The notes under the pieces: generated by a model
What the model was told of the DNA's origin: nothing
Database searches by the model: none
Seen by the model: only the letters and a program-made list of their open reading frames with translations
From: an uncultured Oscillospiraceae bacterium
Lineage (GTDB): Bacteria; Bacillota; Clostridia; Oscillospirales; Acutalibacteraceae
NCBI GenBank assembly: GCA_902478605.1
Contig: CABSLQ010000034.1
Span: 1-33,590 of the forward strand
Direction of reading: 5' to 3'
Length of the DNA: 33,590 bases
Made by a program: the position numbers and the translations under genes
Shown here: positions 23,406-32,171 of the stretch, piece after piece
How the letters are laid out: each line of letters opens with the position of its first letter
Position numbering within the stretch: the first letter of the stretch is position 1

Positions 23406-24509
23406 TCAGACCAGCAGCCGGGCCAGAATGGTGCTGGAGAGGAGGAACCCCTCCCGGGTCAGCCGCAGGCCCGCGGCGTCGCATTGCAGCAGCGAGGGGG
23501 GGATGGCGGCGGCCCGCTGCCGCCACACGGCGGGGATGGGCTTCCCGAACCGGGCCGCAAAATCCCGCTCGGTCACGCCGGCGGTCAGCCGCAGCCGCAG
23601 CATCAGATATTCCTCTTCGCTGTTGTCGGGGATGGCGGCGTCCTCCGCCGACCGGGGCGGCTCACCCGCGAGAAAGGCCCGCAGATCCCGGGGGTAGTAA
23701 AACCGCCGCCCGTCCAAAAAAGAATGCGCCGCCGGGCCGATCCCGAGATAAGGCTGCAAATCCCAGTATTTTCCGTTGTGGCGGCTTTCCCGCCCCGGCC
23801 GCGCAAAATTGGAGATTTCATACTGCCGGAAGCCGCGGATTTCCAGCGACGCGGCCGCCGTCAGATACAGGTCGGCCGCGCCGTCCTCATCGGGCAGATC
23901 GAGCTGCCGGGAGGCGAAGGGGGTGCCCGGCTCGATTTTGAGCAGGTAGGCGGACACGTGGGAGGCGCCTAAAGCTTCGCAGACGGCTACGGCGCGGCGC
24001 ACGTCCTGCCGCGTCTGCCCCTCCAGCCCCAGCATGATGTCGAACGATAGGTTGTCCAGCCCCGCACGGCGGGCGTCCCCCGCGGTGCGCTGCACGTCCG
24101 CAAGGGTGTGCCGCCGCCCGAGCGCGCGCAGCAGCCGGTCGTCCGCCGCCTGCATGCCGAGGGAGAGCCGGTTGCCGCCCGCCGCGGCAAAGGCGCACAG
24201 GGTGTCGGCCAGCGAATCCGCCGGGTTGGCCTCCAGGGTGATCTCCGCCCCCTGCAGGCCGAACCGCGCCGCCGCCGTTTCCAGCAGCCGGGTCAGCCGC
24301 CGCGGCCCGAGCAGCGAGGGGGTTCCGCCGCCGAAATACAGCGTGTCCGCCGGCCGGCCCAGCTGATCGGCCCAGGCATCAAGCGAGCGAATCACGGCGT
24401 CGGTATACGCGTCCATCGCGTCCTCCTGCGCGGCGAGGGAATAAAAATCGCAGTAAGGGCATTTGGATACGCAGAAGGGGACATGGATATACAGGCCGAT
24501 GGGCTCCAT
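23406..24509 (-). CDS. hemW: HemW-type radical SAM heme chaperone
   Basis: A 367-residue radical SAM protein of the HemW family (formerly called oxygen-independent coproporphyrinogen III oxidase-like). HemW binds heme and a 4Fe-4S cluster and delivers heme to respiratory proteins. IGLYIHVPFC followed by VSKCPYCDFYS holds the CX3CX2C cluster ligands Cys13, Cys17 and Cys20. LYFGGGTPSLL and ITLEANPAD are the next conserved segments. NRLSLGMQAADDRLLRALGR, FDIMLGLEGQT and QYEISNFARPG also fit the family. The C-terminus is a HemN-like winged helix. ATG 24509 has GGAGG upstream and starts with the conserved domain; the frame further upstream overlaps the SRP RNA and is not used. A TATAAT on the minus strand (24540-24545) is its probable -10. 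Confidence 0.93.
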   Translation of the reverse strand: MEPIGLYIHVPFCVSKCPYCDFYSLAAQEDAMDAYTDAVIRSLDAWADQLGRPADTLYFGGGTPSLLGPRRLTRLLETAAARFGLQGAEITLEANPADSLADTLCAFAAAGGNRLSLGMQAADDRLLRALGRRHTLADVQRTAGDARRAGLDNLSFDIMLGLEGQTRQDVRRAVAVCEALGASHVSAYLLKIEPGTPFASRQLDLPDEDGAADLYLTAAASLEIRGFRQYEISNFARPGRESRHNGKYWDLQPYLGIGPAAHSFLDGRRFYYPRDLRAFLAGEPPRSAEDAAIPDNSEEEYLMLRLRLTAGVTERDFAARFGKPIPAVWRQRAAAIPPSLLQCDAAGLRLTREGFLLSSTILARLLV

Positions 24510-24539
24510 GGCGCGCCTCCTTTTCTGGTATGATTCCTT

Positions 24540-24545
24540 ATTATA
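24540..24545 (-). promoter_or_regulatory. Probable -10 of hemW promoter
   Basis: The minus strand reads TATAAT about 31 bases before the hemW ATG. The best -35 at 17 bases upstream is TTTCTT, a weak match. It is divergent from the SRP RNA promoter. Confidence 0.5.
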
Positions 24546-24582
24546 CGGCATTTTTCCTCGAAAAGAAAGGGGCGAAACGGAC

Positions 24583-24611
24583 TTGCTTTTTTGCGGCGGA
24601 TGGTGTATACT
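24583..24611 (+). promoter_or_regulatory. Promoter of SRP RNA
   Basis: TTGCTT (24583-24588) and TATACT (24606-24611) lie 17 bases apart, so transcription should start near 24618. The SRP RNA core follows about 45 bases later, and transcription could continue into dnaX. Confidence 0.65.
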
Positions 24612-24663
24612 CGTAGGGCAAAACCTTTCCACTGCAGAGCATTGTATGCCACGCTTTGCGTCA

Positions 24664-24813
24664 GACCGCATGCTTTGGGGCATACGGATGGGCGGGTCCT
24701 GTGCGACGGTGCGCCGTGAACCATGTCAGGCGGGGAACCGAGCAGCATTAAGCGGTTGCCTCCGTGCGCCGCAGGTAACCTGTCCATTCGTATGCCCGAG
24801 GGCGTGCGGTCTT
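24664..24813 (+). ncRNA. ffs: Signal recognition particle RNA (4.5S/scRNA)
   Basis: The stretch contains GGGTCCTGTGCGACGG, TGAACCATGTCAGG, CGG-GGAA-CCG, AGCAGCATTAAG and GTGCGCCGCAGG in the order found in Bacillus scRNA and E. coli 4.5S RNA. GTCAGG..AGCAGC forms the symmetric and asymmetric internal loops bound by Ffh, capped by a GGAA tetraloop. The lower stem pairs GGGCATACGGATGG with CCATTCGTATGCCC. A further outer helix pairs GACCGCATGC (24664-24673) with GCGTGCGGTC, followed by TTTT. The RNA acts with Ffh in co-translational membrane targeting. Placement just upstream of dnaX is the classical Firmicutes order. The exact ends are inferred from pairing, and no Alu domain was identified. 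Confidence 0.9.
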
Positions 24814-24837
24814 TTCGGAGATGGGAGGCCGATGACA

Positions 24838-26451
24838 ATGTATCAGGTACTGTACCGCAAATGGCGGCCCCAGACCTTTTCCGACGTGAGCGGGCAGGAG
24901 GCCGTCACCACCGCGCTCAAAAACGAGCTGCGCAGCGGCCGCCTCGCCCACGCCTATCTGTTCACGGGTTCGCGCGGCACGGGCAAGACCACCTGCGCCA
25001 AAATTCTGGCCAAGGCGGTCAACTGCCTCCACCCGGTGGACGGCGATCCGTGCAACGCCTGCGACGTGTGCCGCGGCATCGACGCGGGCACCGTTCTGGA
25101 CGTGGTGGAAATCGATGCCGCCTCCAACAACGGTGTGGACAATATCCGCGATCTGCGCGAGGAGGTCAACTTCACCCCGTCGGTCGCCAAATACCGCGTG
25201 TACATCATCGACGAGGTGCATATGCTGTCCCCGGGGGCCTTCAACGCCCTGCTTAAAACGCTGGAAGAGCCGCCTGCCCACGTGATATTTATCCTCGCCA
25301 CCACCGAGGTGCACAAGCTGCCCGCCACCATCCTGTCCCGGTGCCAGCGGTTCGATTTCCATCGGATCGCGCCGGCTGATATTGCGGCCCGCCTGTCCTA
25401 CGTGGCGGAACAGGAGGGGGTCACGCTGGCGGAGGACGCGGCGCTGCTGCTCGCCCGGCTGGCGGACGGGGCGCTGCGCGACGGGCTGTCGCTGCTGGAC
25501 CAGTGCATCGCCCGCTCGCAGACGGTCACCGCCGAGGTGGTCGCCGAGGCCACCGGCCTGGCGGGGCGCGACTATCTGTTTGAGCTGTCTGCGGCGGTGC
25601 GCGCCGGGGACAGCGGCGCGGCCCTGGCCCTCATCGACCGGCTGTACGGCGCGTCCAAGGATATGGAACGGCTGTGCGCCGAGTGGACCGAATATTTCCG
25701 CAATCTCATGATTCTCAAAAGCGTGCAGGATGCGGGGGATCTCATCGTCGCCCCGCCCGCCGAGCTGGAACGCATGGCGAAGGAGGCCGACGGGTTTGAG
25801 CTGCCGGCGATTCTGCACTGCATGGACGTGCTGCAGCGGGCGCTTGAACGGCTGCGCGGCGGGGTATCCCCCCGCGTGGAAATGGAGATGGCGGTGCTGC
25901 GCCTGTGTGCGCCCGAGCTGGACAGCGGGATGGACAGCCTGCTGCGCCGTATCGCGCGGCTGGAGGATGCGGTGAAAACGGGCGCTGTACCGGCGCCCGC
26001 TGCCCCGGCTGCCGTCCCTGCCCCGGCTGCGGCGGAACCCGCGCCGGCCCCGGCCGCGCCGGTGCCCGCCGCCCCCGATCTGCCGCCGCCTCCCGAGGCG
26101 GAACCGCCGGGGCCGGAGGAAGAGGTTCCCTTTGAGCGGTGGAACGACGTGCTCGACACCCTGGCGGGCACCTGCCCGCCGCTGTACGGCGTGCTGGTGG
26201 GATCCACGGCGCTGCTGCGCGGCGAGTATGTGCTCATCTGCACCGACAACGATATGTTTAAATCGCTCGTCACCCGGGACGGCAACAAAAACGTGCTGCT
26301 CGGCGCGATACGGGCCGTGACGGGACGCAACCACCGCATCGGCATCAAAAAAGCGACCCCGGCTCCGGCGGCCGCGGCATCCTCGGATCCGCTGTCCGCG
26401 TTTTTGCAGCGCAGCCAGGAGCAGGGGCTCGTCGTGGATATGAAAGATTAA
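24838..26451 (+). CDS. dnaX: DNA polymerase III gamma/tau subunit
   Basis: The 537-residue clamp-loader ATPase. It opens YQVLYRKWRPQTFSDVSGQE, the family's signature start. Walker A is GSRGTGKTT (Lys50), the zinc cysteines are Cys63, Cys72, Cys75 and Cys78, and the DExx box is YIIDEVHML (Asp125-Glu126). The sensor region reads ILATTEVHKLPATILSRCQRFDF. An Ala/Pro-rich linker (about residues 380-430) leads to the tau C-terminal domain. ATG 24832 is in frame but only three bases from GGAGG; ATG 24838 has better spacing and the conserved MYQ start. The gene begins the dnaX-ybaB-recR cluster. Confidence 0.95.
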   Translation: MYQVLYRKWRPQTFSDVSGQEAVTTALKNELRSGRLAHAYLFTGSRGTGKTTCAKILAKAVNCLHPVDGDPCNACDVCRGIDAGTVLDVVEIDAASNNGVDNIRDLREEVNFTPSVAKYRVYIIDEVHMLSPGAFNALLKTLEEPPAHVIFILATTEVHKLPATILSRCQRFDFHRIAPADIAARLSYVAEQEGVTLAEDAALLLARLADGALRDGLSLLDQCIARSQTVTAEVVAEATGLAGRDYLFELSAAVRAGDSGAALALIDRLYGASKDMERLCAEWTEYFRNLMILKSVQDAGDLIVAPPAELERMAKEADGFELPAILHCMDVLQRALERLRGGVSPRVEMEMAVLRLCAPELDSGMDSLLRRIARLEDAVKTGAVPAPAAPAAVPAPAAAEPAPAPAAPVPAAPDLPPPPEAEPPGPEEEVPFERWNDVLDTLAGTCPPLYGVLVGSTALLRGEYVLICTDNDMFKSLVTRDGNKNVLLGAIRAVTGRNHRIGIKKATPAPAAAASSDPLSAFLQRSQEQGLVVDMKD

Positions 26452-26477
26452 ATTTTGTATAAAGGCAGGTTTTTAAC

Positions 26478-26825
26478 ATGAAAGCAAGGCTTCCCAAAGG
26501 TGTGGGCGGCGGCCCCGGCAACATGCAGAGCATGCTGAAGCAGGCGCAGCAGATGCAGGAGGAAATGGGCAAGCTGCAGGAAGAGCTGGACGTGCGGGAA
26601 TATACCGCGGCGGCGGGCGGCGGCGCCGTCACCGCCGTGGTGGACGGCAAGCACACGGTTAAATCGCTGGTCATCAAGCCGGAGGTCGTGGATCCCGAAG
26701 ACGTGGAGATGCTCGGCGATCTGGTGATGGCCGCGGTCAATGAGGCGATCCGCCAGGCGGTGGAAACCAGCGAGGCGGAAATGTCCAAGATCACCGGCGG
26801 CATCAACATGCCCGGCCTGTTCTGA
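26478..26825 (+). CDS. ybaB: YbaB/EbfC nucleoid-associated protein
   Basis: A 115-residue DNA-binding protein of the YbaB/EbfC family. The N-terminal helix is Met/Gln-rich (GNMQSMLKQAQQMQEEMGKL), followed by beta strands in GGGAVTAVVDGKHTVKSLVI and the C-terminal helices VMAAVNEAIRQAVETSEAEM, ending GGINMPGLF. These dimers bind DNA and are encoded between dnaX and recR in most bacteria, as here. AAAGGCAGG lies before the ATG. Length and motifs are normal. Confidence 0.95.
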   Translation: MKARLPKGVGGGPGNMQSMLKQAQQMQEEMGKLQEELDVREYTAAAGGGAVTAVVDGKHTVKSLVIKPEVVDPEDVEMLGDLVMAAVNEAIRQAVETSEAEMSKITGGINMPGLF

Positions 26826-26854
26826 GCCGGGCGTAACCGAGGGGAGGGAAACCG

Positions 26855-27454
26855 ATGGCCGGTACGGTCGCGCCGCTGGAGCGGCTGATTGAACAATTGG
26901 AACGCCTGCCGGGCATCGGCCATAAATCGGCCCAGCGGCTGGCCTTTTTTCTGCTGGGCCAGCCGGAGAAGGAGGCGGCCGATTTCCTCGAGGCGATCCG
27001 CGACGCGCGGGAGAAAATCCACGAATGCGCCGTGTGCCGCAACCTGACCGACCAGGAGCTTTGTCCCATCTGCCGGGCAGGGGACCGGGATCCTTCGGTT
27101 ATCTGCGTGGTGGAGGATCCCCGCGACGTGATGGCTTTTGAACGCACGCGGGAGTTCCGCGGCACCTATCACGTGCTGCACGGCACCATCTCCCCGATGG
27201 ACGGCGTCGGCCCGGAGCAAATCCGCATCAAGGAGCTGCTTGTGCGCGCCGCCCAGGACGAGGTGCAGGAGGTTATCATGGCCACCAACCCCACCGTGGA
27301 GGGCGAAGCCACCGCCATGTACATCTCCAAGCTGCTCAAGCCCTTTCACATCAAGGTCACCCGCCTCGCCTACGGCATTCCGGTGGGCGGCGACCTGGAA
27401 TACGCCGACGAGGTGACCCTGCGCCGCTCGCTCGAGGGGCGCAACGAGCTGTAA
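26855..27454 (+). CDS. recR: Recombination mediator RecR
   Basis: A 199-residue RecR, which works with RecF and RecO to load RecA at single-stranded gaps. The helix-hairpin-helix is LERLPGIGHKSAQRLAFFLL. The zinc finger is CAVCRNLTDQELCPIC. The Toprim domain covers ICVVEDPRDVMAFERTREF, YHVLHGTISPMDGVGPEQI and VIMATNPTVEGEATAMYISK. The C-terminal Walker B-like GIPVGGDLEYADEVTL is intact. GGGAGGG precedes the ATG. Length and all signatures are normal. Confidence 0.97.
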   Translation: MAGTVAPLERLIEQLERLPGIGHKSAQRLAFFLLGQPEKEAADFLEAIRDAREKIHECAVCRNLTDQELCPICRAGDRDPSVICVVEDPRDVMAFERTREFRGTYHVLHGTISPMDGVGPEQIRIKELLVRAAQDEVQEVIMATNPTVEGEATAMYISKLLKPFHIKVTRLAYGIPVGGDLEYADEVTLRRSLEGRNEL

Positions 27455-27516
27455 GATACAACGCGATGGCCTTTCTCCTGCGGATGGTTTTGCCTGTACG
27501 AAAAGGAGGAAATCGG

Positions 27517-28071
27517 ATGATGTATCTGGGAATTCCGTTGTTTCTGCTGGCGGCGTTGCTGCTGATAGTCGCGCAGGTGCTGCTGTCGCGCAAAAAACGG
27601 CGCTGGTTTTGGGGGCTGCTGCTGCCCGGCCTGCTGGAAGGGCTGGGTCTGGCGTGCTTCATCGCGGCTCTTGCCGTGGACAGCCCCTTCGCCGGATATA
27701 CGGCGGGGCAGACGTGGCGGACGATACTGGCCTATCTGCTGCTGTACAGCCTGCCGGCGCTGTCGCTGCTGGCGGTTTACGGCGCTTGCCGCCTGGCGCG
27801 CGTCTGGCAGAAGATCCTTGTTGTGGCGGCGATTTTGCTGCTGCTTCCCGCGCGGCTCACGGCGAATGATGGCGGTTCGGCCGTGTATCAGGCGGTGGCC
27901 TATCGCATCGTGTTCCTGCATGAGATCCACGTCGGCCCCGACGGCCAGACAGACGGCTTTTTGGAGGGGACCTCGGTGGAGATTTTCCCGCTGAATTTCC
28001 GTCAAACCCAGACGGCTTTTGCACGCGCCCGGGACGGTGCCGTTTTGAAACCGGTCGGGTCACGCGGATAA
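27517..28071 (+). CDS. Small integral membrane protein, unknown function
   Basis: A 184-residue protein with four hydrophobic segments: YLGIPLFLLAALLLIVAQVL (3-22), about 30-50, LAYLLLYSLPALSLLAVYGA (about 70-89) and ILVVAAILLLLPARL (about 97-111). A soluble C-terminal part of 70 residues follows, with VAYRIVFLHEIHVGPDGQTD and FPLNFRQTQTAFARA. ATG 27517 follows AAAGGAGG and is adjacent to a second ATG at 27520. The upstream 17 codons in frame are not used. It follows recR by 62 bases and may be in the same transcript. I do not recognise the family. Confidence 0.7.
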   Translation: MMYLGIPLFLLAALLLIVAQVLLSRKKRRWFWGLLLPGLLEGLGLACFIAALAVDSPFAGYTAGQTWRTILAYLLLYSLPALSLLAVYGACRLARVWQKILVVAAILLLLPARLTANDGGSAVYQAVAYRIVFLHEIHVGPDGQTDGFLEGTSVEIFPLNFRQTQTAFARARDGAVLKPVGSRG

Positions 28072-28112
28072 AAAGCGCAGAATAACCGCGATCCATATTT
28101 TTCAGCCGTTTT

Positions 28113-28142
28113 GCCTGCGCCGCTCGCGCAAGGGGCGCAGGC
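28113..28142. repeat. Intergenic hairpin after membrane-protein gene
   Basis: GCCTGCGCC (28113-28121) and GGCGCAGGC (28134-28142) form a perfect 9-bp stem with a 12-base loop. No U-tract follows on either strand, so it is not a classical terminator. It may still end the recR transcript or be regulatory for the fucosidase genes. Confidence 0.45.
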
Positions 28143-28204
28143 GGTTCCATGCTTTGGGTGTCAATCGTATCCCAGCCGCAACAGAAAAGCAAACGAGGTG
28201 GTTG

Positions 28205-29831
28205 ATGATGGGAAACGCCCTTGCAAAACCCTCTGTGCAGCAAATACGGTGGCTTGAAAATGAACGCGCGATGTTCGTCCACCTGGATCCCAGCACCTGG
28301 ACCGGTAAGGAGATCGATGATCACACGGCAAATTTATCCGATATCAAGCTGGAAAAGCTCAATACGGACCAATGGTGCGAAGCCGCGCTGGCGTGGGGCG
28401 CGGGTGCCATTATTTTTGTTGCCAAGCATGTGGGGGGTCTGCTGGTGGCAGACGGAAACCTCGCCCTACGGCATCAAGGAAACCCCTTACAAGGACGGCA
28501 AGGGCGATCTGTTGGAGGAAATCGTCTGTTCATGCCGTAAATACGGGCTGAAGCTGGGCGTGTATGTATCGCCGAGCGACGGCGTCTGGGGCGCGTATCT
28601 TGGCGGCGGCGGGAAAACCGCCGATCCCGCCAAGCAGGAAGCCTACAATCAGATTTACAGGCAGCAGCTGACGGAGGTCCTGTCGCGCTGCGGGGACATA
28701 TACGAGGTGTGGTTTGACGGCAGCACGGTCATCGATATGGCGGACATTCTGCAAACCTACGCAAAGGACGCCATGATCCTGCAGAGCCCGTACGCCACCA
28801 TACGCTGGACGGGATCGGAGGATGGAAAAATCCCGTATCCCCTTTCCTCCTGCATACGCCGCGACATACTGAAAACCGGCATTTCCACCGGGCGCAACAG
28901 CGATGTGAACGGCGACGTGTGGGCGCCGCTGGAGGTGGATACGCCGCTATACAAGCATTATTGGTTTTGGGGGGAACACAAGGAAAAGCACAGAAAGTCG
29001 CTGGAAGAGCTGATGGACTGCTATTATATGTCGGTGGGCCGAGGCGGCGCCTTTCTGCTCAACGCCTCGCCCAATGTGGACGGCCTTATCCCGGACGGCG
29101 ATATGGCGCTCTACAAGGCCTTCGGCGATGAAATTGAGCGGCGGTTTTCCGTGCCCGCGGGGGCCGGCCGGGGGCGGGGCGCGGTGACCGAAATCGCGCT
29201 GGGCAGCGTGACGGAAATCAATCATGTCATTCTCGACGAGGCATTTTCCGAGGGCGAACGCATACGCGGCTTTCGGATCGAGGCCTATACGGGCAGCGGC
29301 TGGCAGACGGTATATGCGGGAAGCCTCGTCGGCCGGCGGCATATCGCGGTGTTTTCCACCGTCATAGCCTCACGGGTGCGCGTAACCATTACGGAGCATG
29401 CGGAGGGCCTGCTGCCGCTTCTCAAGTGGGTGGCGGTGTACAACGTGACCGGCGTGGATATCCCCGCTCTGCTGGGGCGCCTGAGGGAAGAGGTGGACCT
29501 GTACGACACGTTCCGCAAGAACCTGGGCGAATGGGCGGCAGAGGCAGGGCAGGACGAGTGCCTGGATCTGGATCTCACGCCCTGCATCCCGATGGCCGGC
29601 AAATTCGCGGTGGATCTGCACCCGGATGCGCCCGTTGCGATAGAGGCCGCGCTGTGGCTGGACGGTTTTCCGAGCTCCGAATGGCTGGAGCTGGACAAAG
29701 CAGCGCAGGGAATCGTGGTGTTTACCCGCAGTGCGGTTGTTACGCCCGAAAGCACGGTGCGGCTGCAGATAACCGTGAGGGCCGATAAAGCAGCAAAGGG
29801 CAACATCAGCTGTTCCTTTGCCAAGGCATAA
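28205..29831 (+). pseudogene. GH29 alpha-L-fucosidase, frameshifted
   Basis: Two frames join into one protein of about 541 residues. The first, from ATG 28205, gives VQQIRWLENERAMFVHLDPS and AALAWGAGAIIFVAKHVGG. The second, entered at about 28440, gives CWWQTETSPYGIKETPYKDG, KYGLKLGVYVSP, EVWFDGS (nucleophile Asp) and a C-terminal beta-sandwich with F5/8-type features. GH29 enzymes read ..KHxGGFCxWQT at this point. Here the run GGGGGGTCTG lacks one base to keep the frame, so the break sits directly after a six-G homopolymer. It is a true pseudogene or an indel error. The enzyme would release L-fucose from glycans with retention. There is no signal peptide. It lies 42 bases before the GH95 gene. 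Confidence 0.85.
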
Positions 29832-29873
29832 CGGCGCCGGCCGAAGGGGCCGGACAAGGAGAGGAGACCCGGC

Positions 29874-32114
29874 ATGGATACGTTGACTTTTTCCGAAACC
29901 ATTGCCACCTGGGATGAGGCGCTGCCGCTGGGCAACGGGCAGCTGGGCTGCCTCGTATGGGGCAGGGAACCTTTGAAATTCAGCCTGGACCGCGTGGATT
30001 TGTGGGACACCACCCCGGCGCCCCAGACCCTGCGGGACGACTTTTGCTATCAAACCTTCCTGGATGCCGCCCGGGCCGGTGACAAGGCGCGGATGGACGC
30101 GCTGTTCGACGACTGCTATCTGCACATCACCCCGACCAAGATTCTGGGCGGCCGCCTGGAACTGACGGTGGGCCGGTCGATAAGCCGCATCGGCTATACC
30201 CTGGACAGGCAGCGGGCGCTGGCGACTCTCGAGCTGGAGGCGGACGGCCGGAATGTCGCCGTGGAAGCCTTTGTGGACGCGTGCAGCAACGCGGGCCTCA
30301 TCCGGGTGAAAGGGACGCGCGACGTGAGCGCGGCGGTGATCCGCCCAGCGTACGGCACGCTGGACGGGCAGGACGCGGCGGCCGGTACGGCGGCCGGCGT
30401 ATCCTACGGCAATGTCAGCGAGCTGCGCTATCCCGCGCCGCAAATGTGGGACGAGGACGGCCGCAAGGGCTTTATCCAGCCGACCAATCAGGATTTTCAG
30501 TACGGCCTGTTTACCGTGCTGCGGCCCGACGCGGACGGCTGGCTCATCGCCTTCTCCATCGTGACGGGCAAGAAGGGCGATCGCTTCGCGGAAACCGAAG
30601 CGCATCTGAACCGGCTGCTGGAGGAGGGCTTTGACGCCGTGCTGGCCCGGCATGAAGCCTGGTGGCGCGCGTACAATGACCGTTCCTGTGTGACGCTGGC
30701 CGACGACACACTGCAGGAGGTGTGGGACAGCGCCGTCTATCTGCTGGGCAGCGTTTCCCGCAAGGGGGCGTATCCCATGCCGCTGCAGGGGGTATTCACC
30801 GCCGACGACGGCCGGCTCCCGCCGTGGAAGGGCGATTATCACAACGATTTGAATACCCAGGTGAGCTATGCCGGTTATCTGAAGGCCAACCGTCTCGAGC
30901 AGGGAGAGAGCTTTATTGACTATCTGCTGTCCCTGAAGGAAGAGTTCGGCCGCTTTGCAAAACGCTATTTTGATGCCGACGGCGCCATCAGCGTGCCCGG
31001 CGTCATGACCATCGAGGGCAAGCCCATGGGCGGCTGGCCCATGTATTCCCTCAACCTGACCAATTCCATCTGGCTGTGCCGCAATCTGGAAGAGTATTAC
31101 GCCTATACCGCCGACGAAGCGTTCCTGACCGGGGAGCTGTATCCGTTCATGCTGGGGGTATCCAAAAGCATTGAACGCTGGCTGGTGCAGGATGAAAAGA
31201 CCGGCGTCTGGCGGCTGCCGCTGTCCAGCTCCCCCGAGGTACACGACAACACGCTGGAGGCCTGCTTCCTGGACGTCAACACCAACTACGACGTTATGCT
31301 GATGCGGTATCTGTATGAAAAGCTGGTGCAGTTTGAGACAAAGCTGGGATACACCCGGGAGGCGGACAGCCACCGGCGGATGCTGGACCGGCTGCCGCCC
31401 TACAGCACCGATGGCACCGGCTTCACCGTCGCGCCCGGGCAGCCCCTGACCGAAAGCCACCGGCATTTTTCCCATCTGATGGCGATCTATCCGCTGCGGA
31501 CCGTGGCGTATGACGGGGAAAACCGCGAGGTGATCGACCGCAGCATCGCCCATCTTGAGTCGCTGGGCCACGGCTGGTGGGTGGGCTTTTCCTTCGCCTG
31601 GATGGCCGAGCTGTATACCATCACCGGCAACGGCGAGGGCGCCGCGTGCATGCTCAGGCTGTTTGCGGACTATCTCTGCCTGCCCAACGGCTTCCACTGC
31701 AACGGCGACTATAAGCACGGCGGCATCACCATCTACCGCTACCGCCCCGTGACGCTGGAAAGCAATATGTTCGCCATGGCGGCGCTGGAGGATATGCTGC
31801 TGGGGGATAACGGCGACGCCATCGAGGTGTTCCCGGCGATCCCCGCTTCCCTGGCGCGGCGCGGCGTTTCGTTTGAACGGCTGCGGGCCCGGGGCGCGGT
31901 GCTGGTGTCCTCCCGCATACAGGACGGGCGGGTCGCGTATATCACACTGGAGGCGGCCGCCGGCGGGACCTTTGCGGTCAAATGCCCCTTTGATGGGGGA
32001 CGGGTACAACAGGAATCGCCCGACGGAACGGTCACGCTTTCGTGTGCGTCCGGCGACGTGATTTCCGTCACGCTGAAGCCGGGGGAGACGGTGCGGCTGA
32101 CCCCGGCAGGCTGA
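29874..32114 (+). CDS. GH95-family alpha-L-fucosidase
   Basis: A 746-residue protein with the length and landmarks of GH95 inverting alpha-fucosidases or related alpha-galactosidases. It opens WDEALPLGNGQLGCLVWGRE. The (alpha/alpha)6 barrel contains WKGDYHNDLNTQVSYAGYL (residues about 319-337) and the SSSPEV motif with Glu455, the candidate general acid. HRHFSHLMAIYPLRTVAYDG, GHGWWVGFSFAWMAELY and the C-terminal beta domain also match. No signal peptide is present, so it should work on imported oligosaccharides. GAGAGGAG lies seven bases before the ATG. It forms a two-gene unit with the GH29 gene, giving complementary action on alpha-1,2 and alpha-1,3/4 fucosyl links. Exact specificity is inferred. 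Confidence 0.85.
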   Translation: MDTLTFSETIATWDEALPLGNGQLGCLVWGREPLKFSLDRVDLWDTTPAPQTLRDDFCYQTFLDAARAGDKARMDALFDDCYLHITPTKILGGRLELTVGRSISRIGYTLDRQRALATLELEADGRNVAVEAFVDACSNAGLIRVKGTRDVSAAVIRPAYGTLDGQDAAAGTAAGVSYGNVSELRYPAPQMWDEDGRKGFIQPTNQDFQYGLFTVLRPDADGWLIAFSIVTGKKGDRFAETEAHLNRLLEEGFDAVLARHEAWWRAYNDRSCVTLADDTLQEVWDSAVYLLGSVSRKGAYPMPLQGVFTADDGRLPPWKGDYHNDLNTQVSYAGYLKANRLEQGESFIDYLLSLKEEFGRFAKRYFDADGAISVPGVMTIEGKPMGGWPMYSLNLTNSIWLCRNLEEYYAYTADEAFLTGELYPFMLGVSKSIERWLVQDEKTGVWRLPLSSSPEVHDNTLEACFLDVNTNYDVMLMRYLYEKLVQFETKLGYTREADSHRRMLDRLPPYSTDGTGFTVAPGQPLTESHRHFSHLMAIYPLRTVAYDGENREVIDRSIAHLESLGHGWWVGFSFAWMAELYTITGNGEGAACMLRLFADYLCLPNGFHCNGDYKHGGITIYRYRPVTLESNMFAMAALEDMLLGDNGDAIEVFPAIPASLARRGVSFERLRARGAVLVSSRIQDGRVAYITLEAAAGGTFAVKCPFDGGRVQQESPDGTVTLSCASGDVISVTLKPGETVRLTPAG

Positions 32115-32171
32115 AGCGGGGAAAACGCGGCCGTCCGGCTTTCCCATGATAACAGAAGGAGGTGACGCCCT

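Noticed and set aside
24748..26334. Minus-strand frame opposite dnaX
   Set aside because: dnaX is unmistakable on the plus strand; this frame is a by-product of GC-rich codons.
26340..26360. Possible dnaX programmed frameshift signal (A6G run)
   Set aside because: The run AAAAAAG is not in the A-AAA-AAG phase required, lies near the C-terminus and has no obvious downstream stem.
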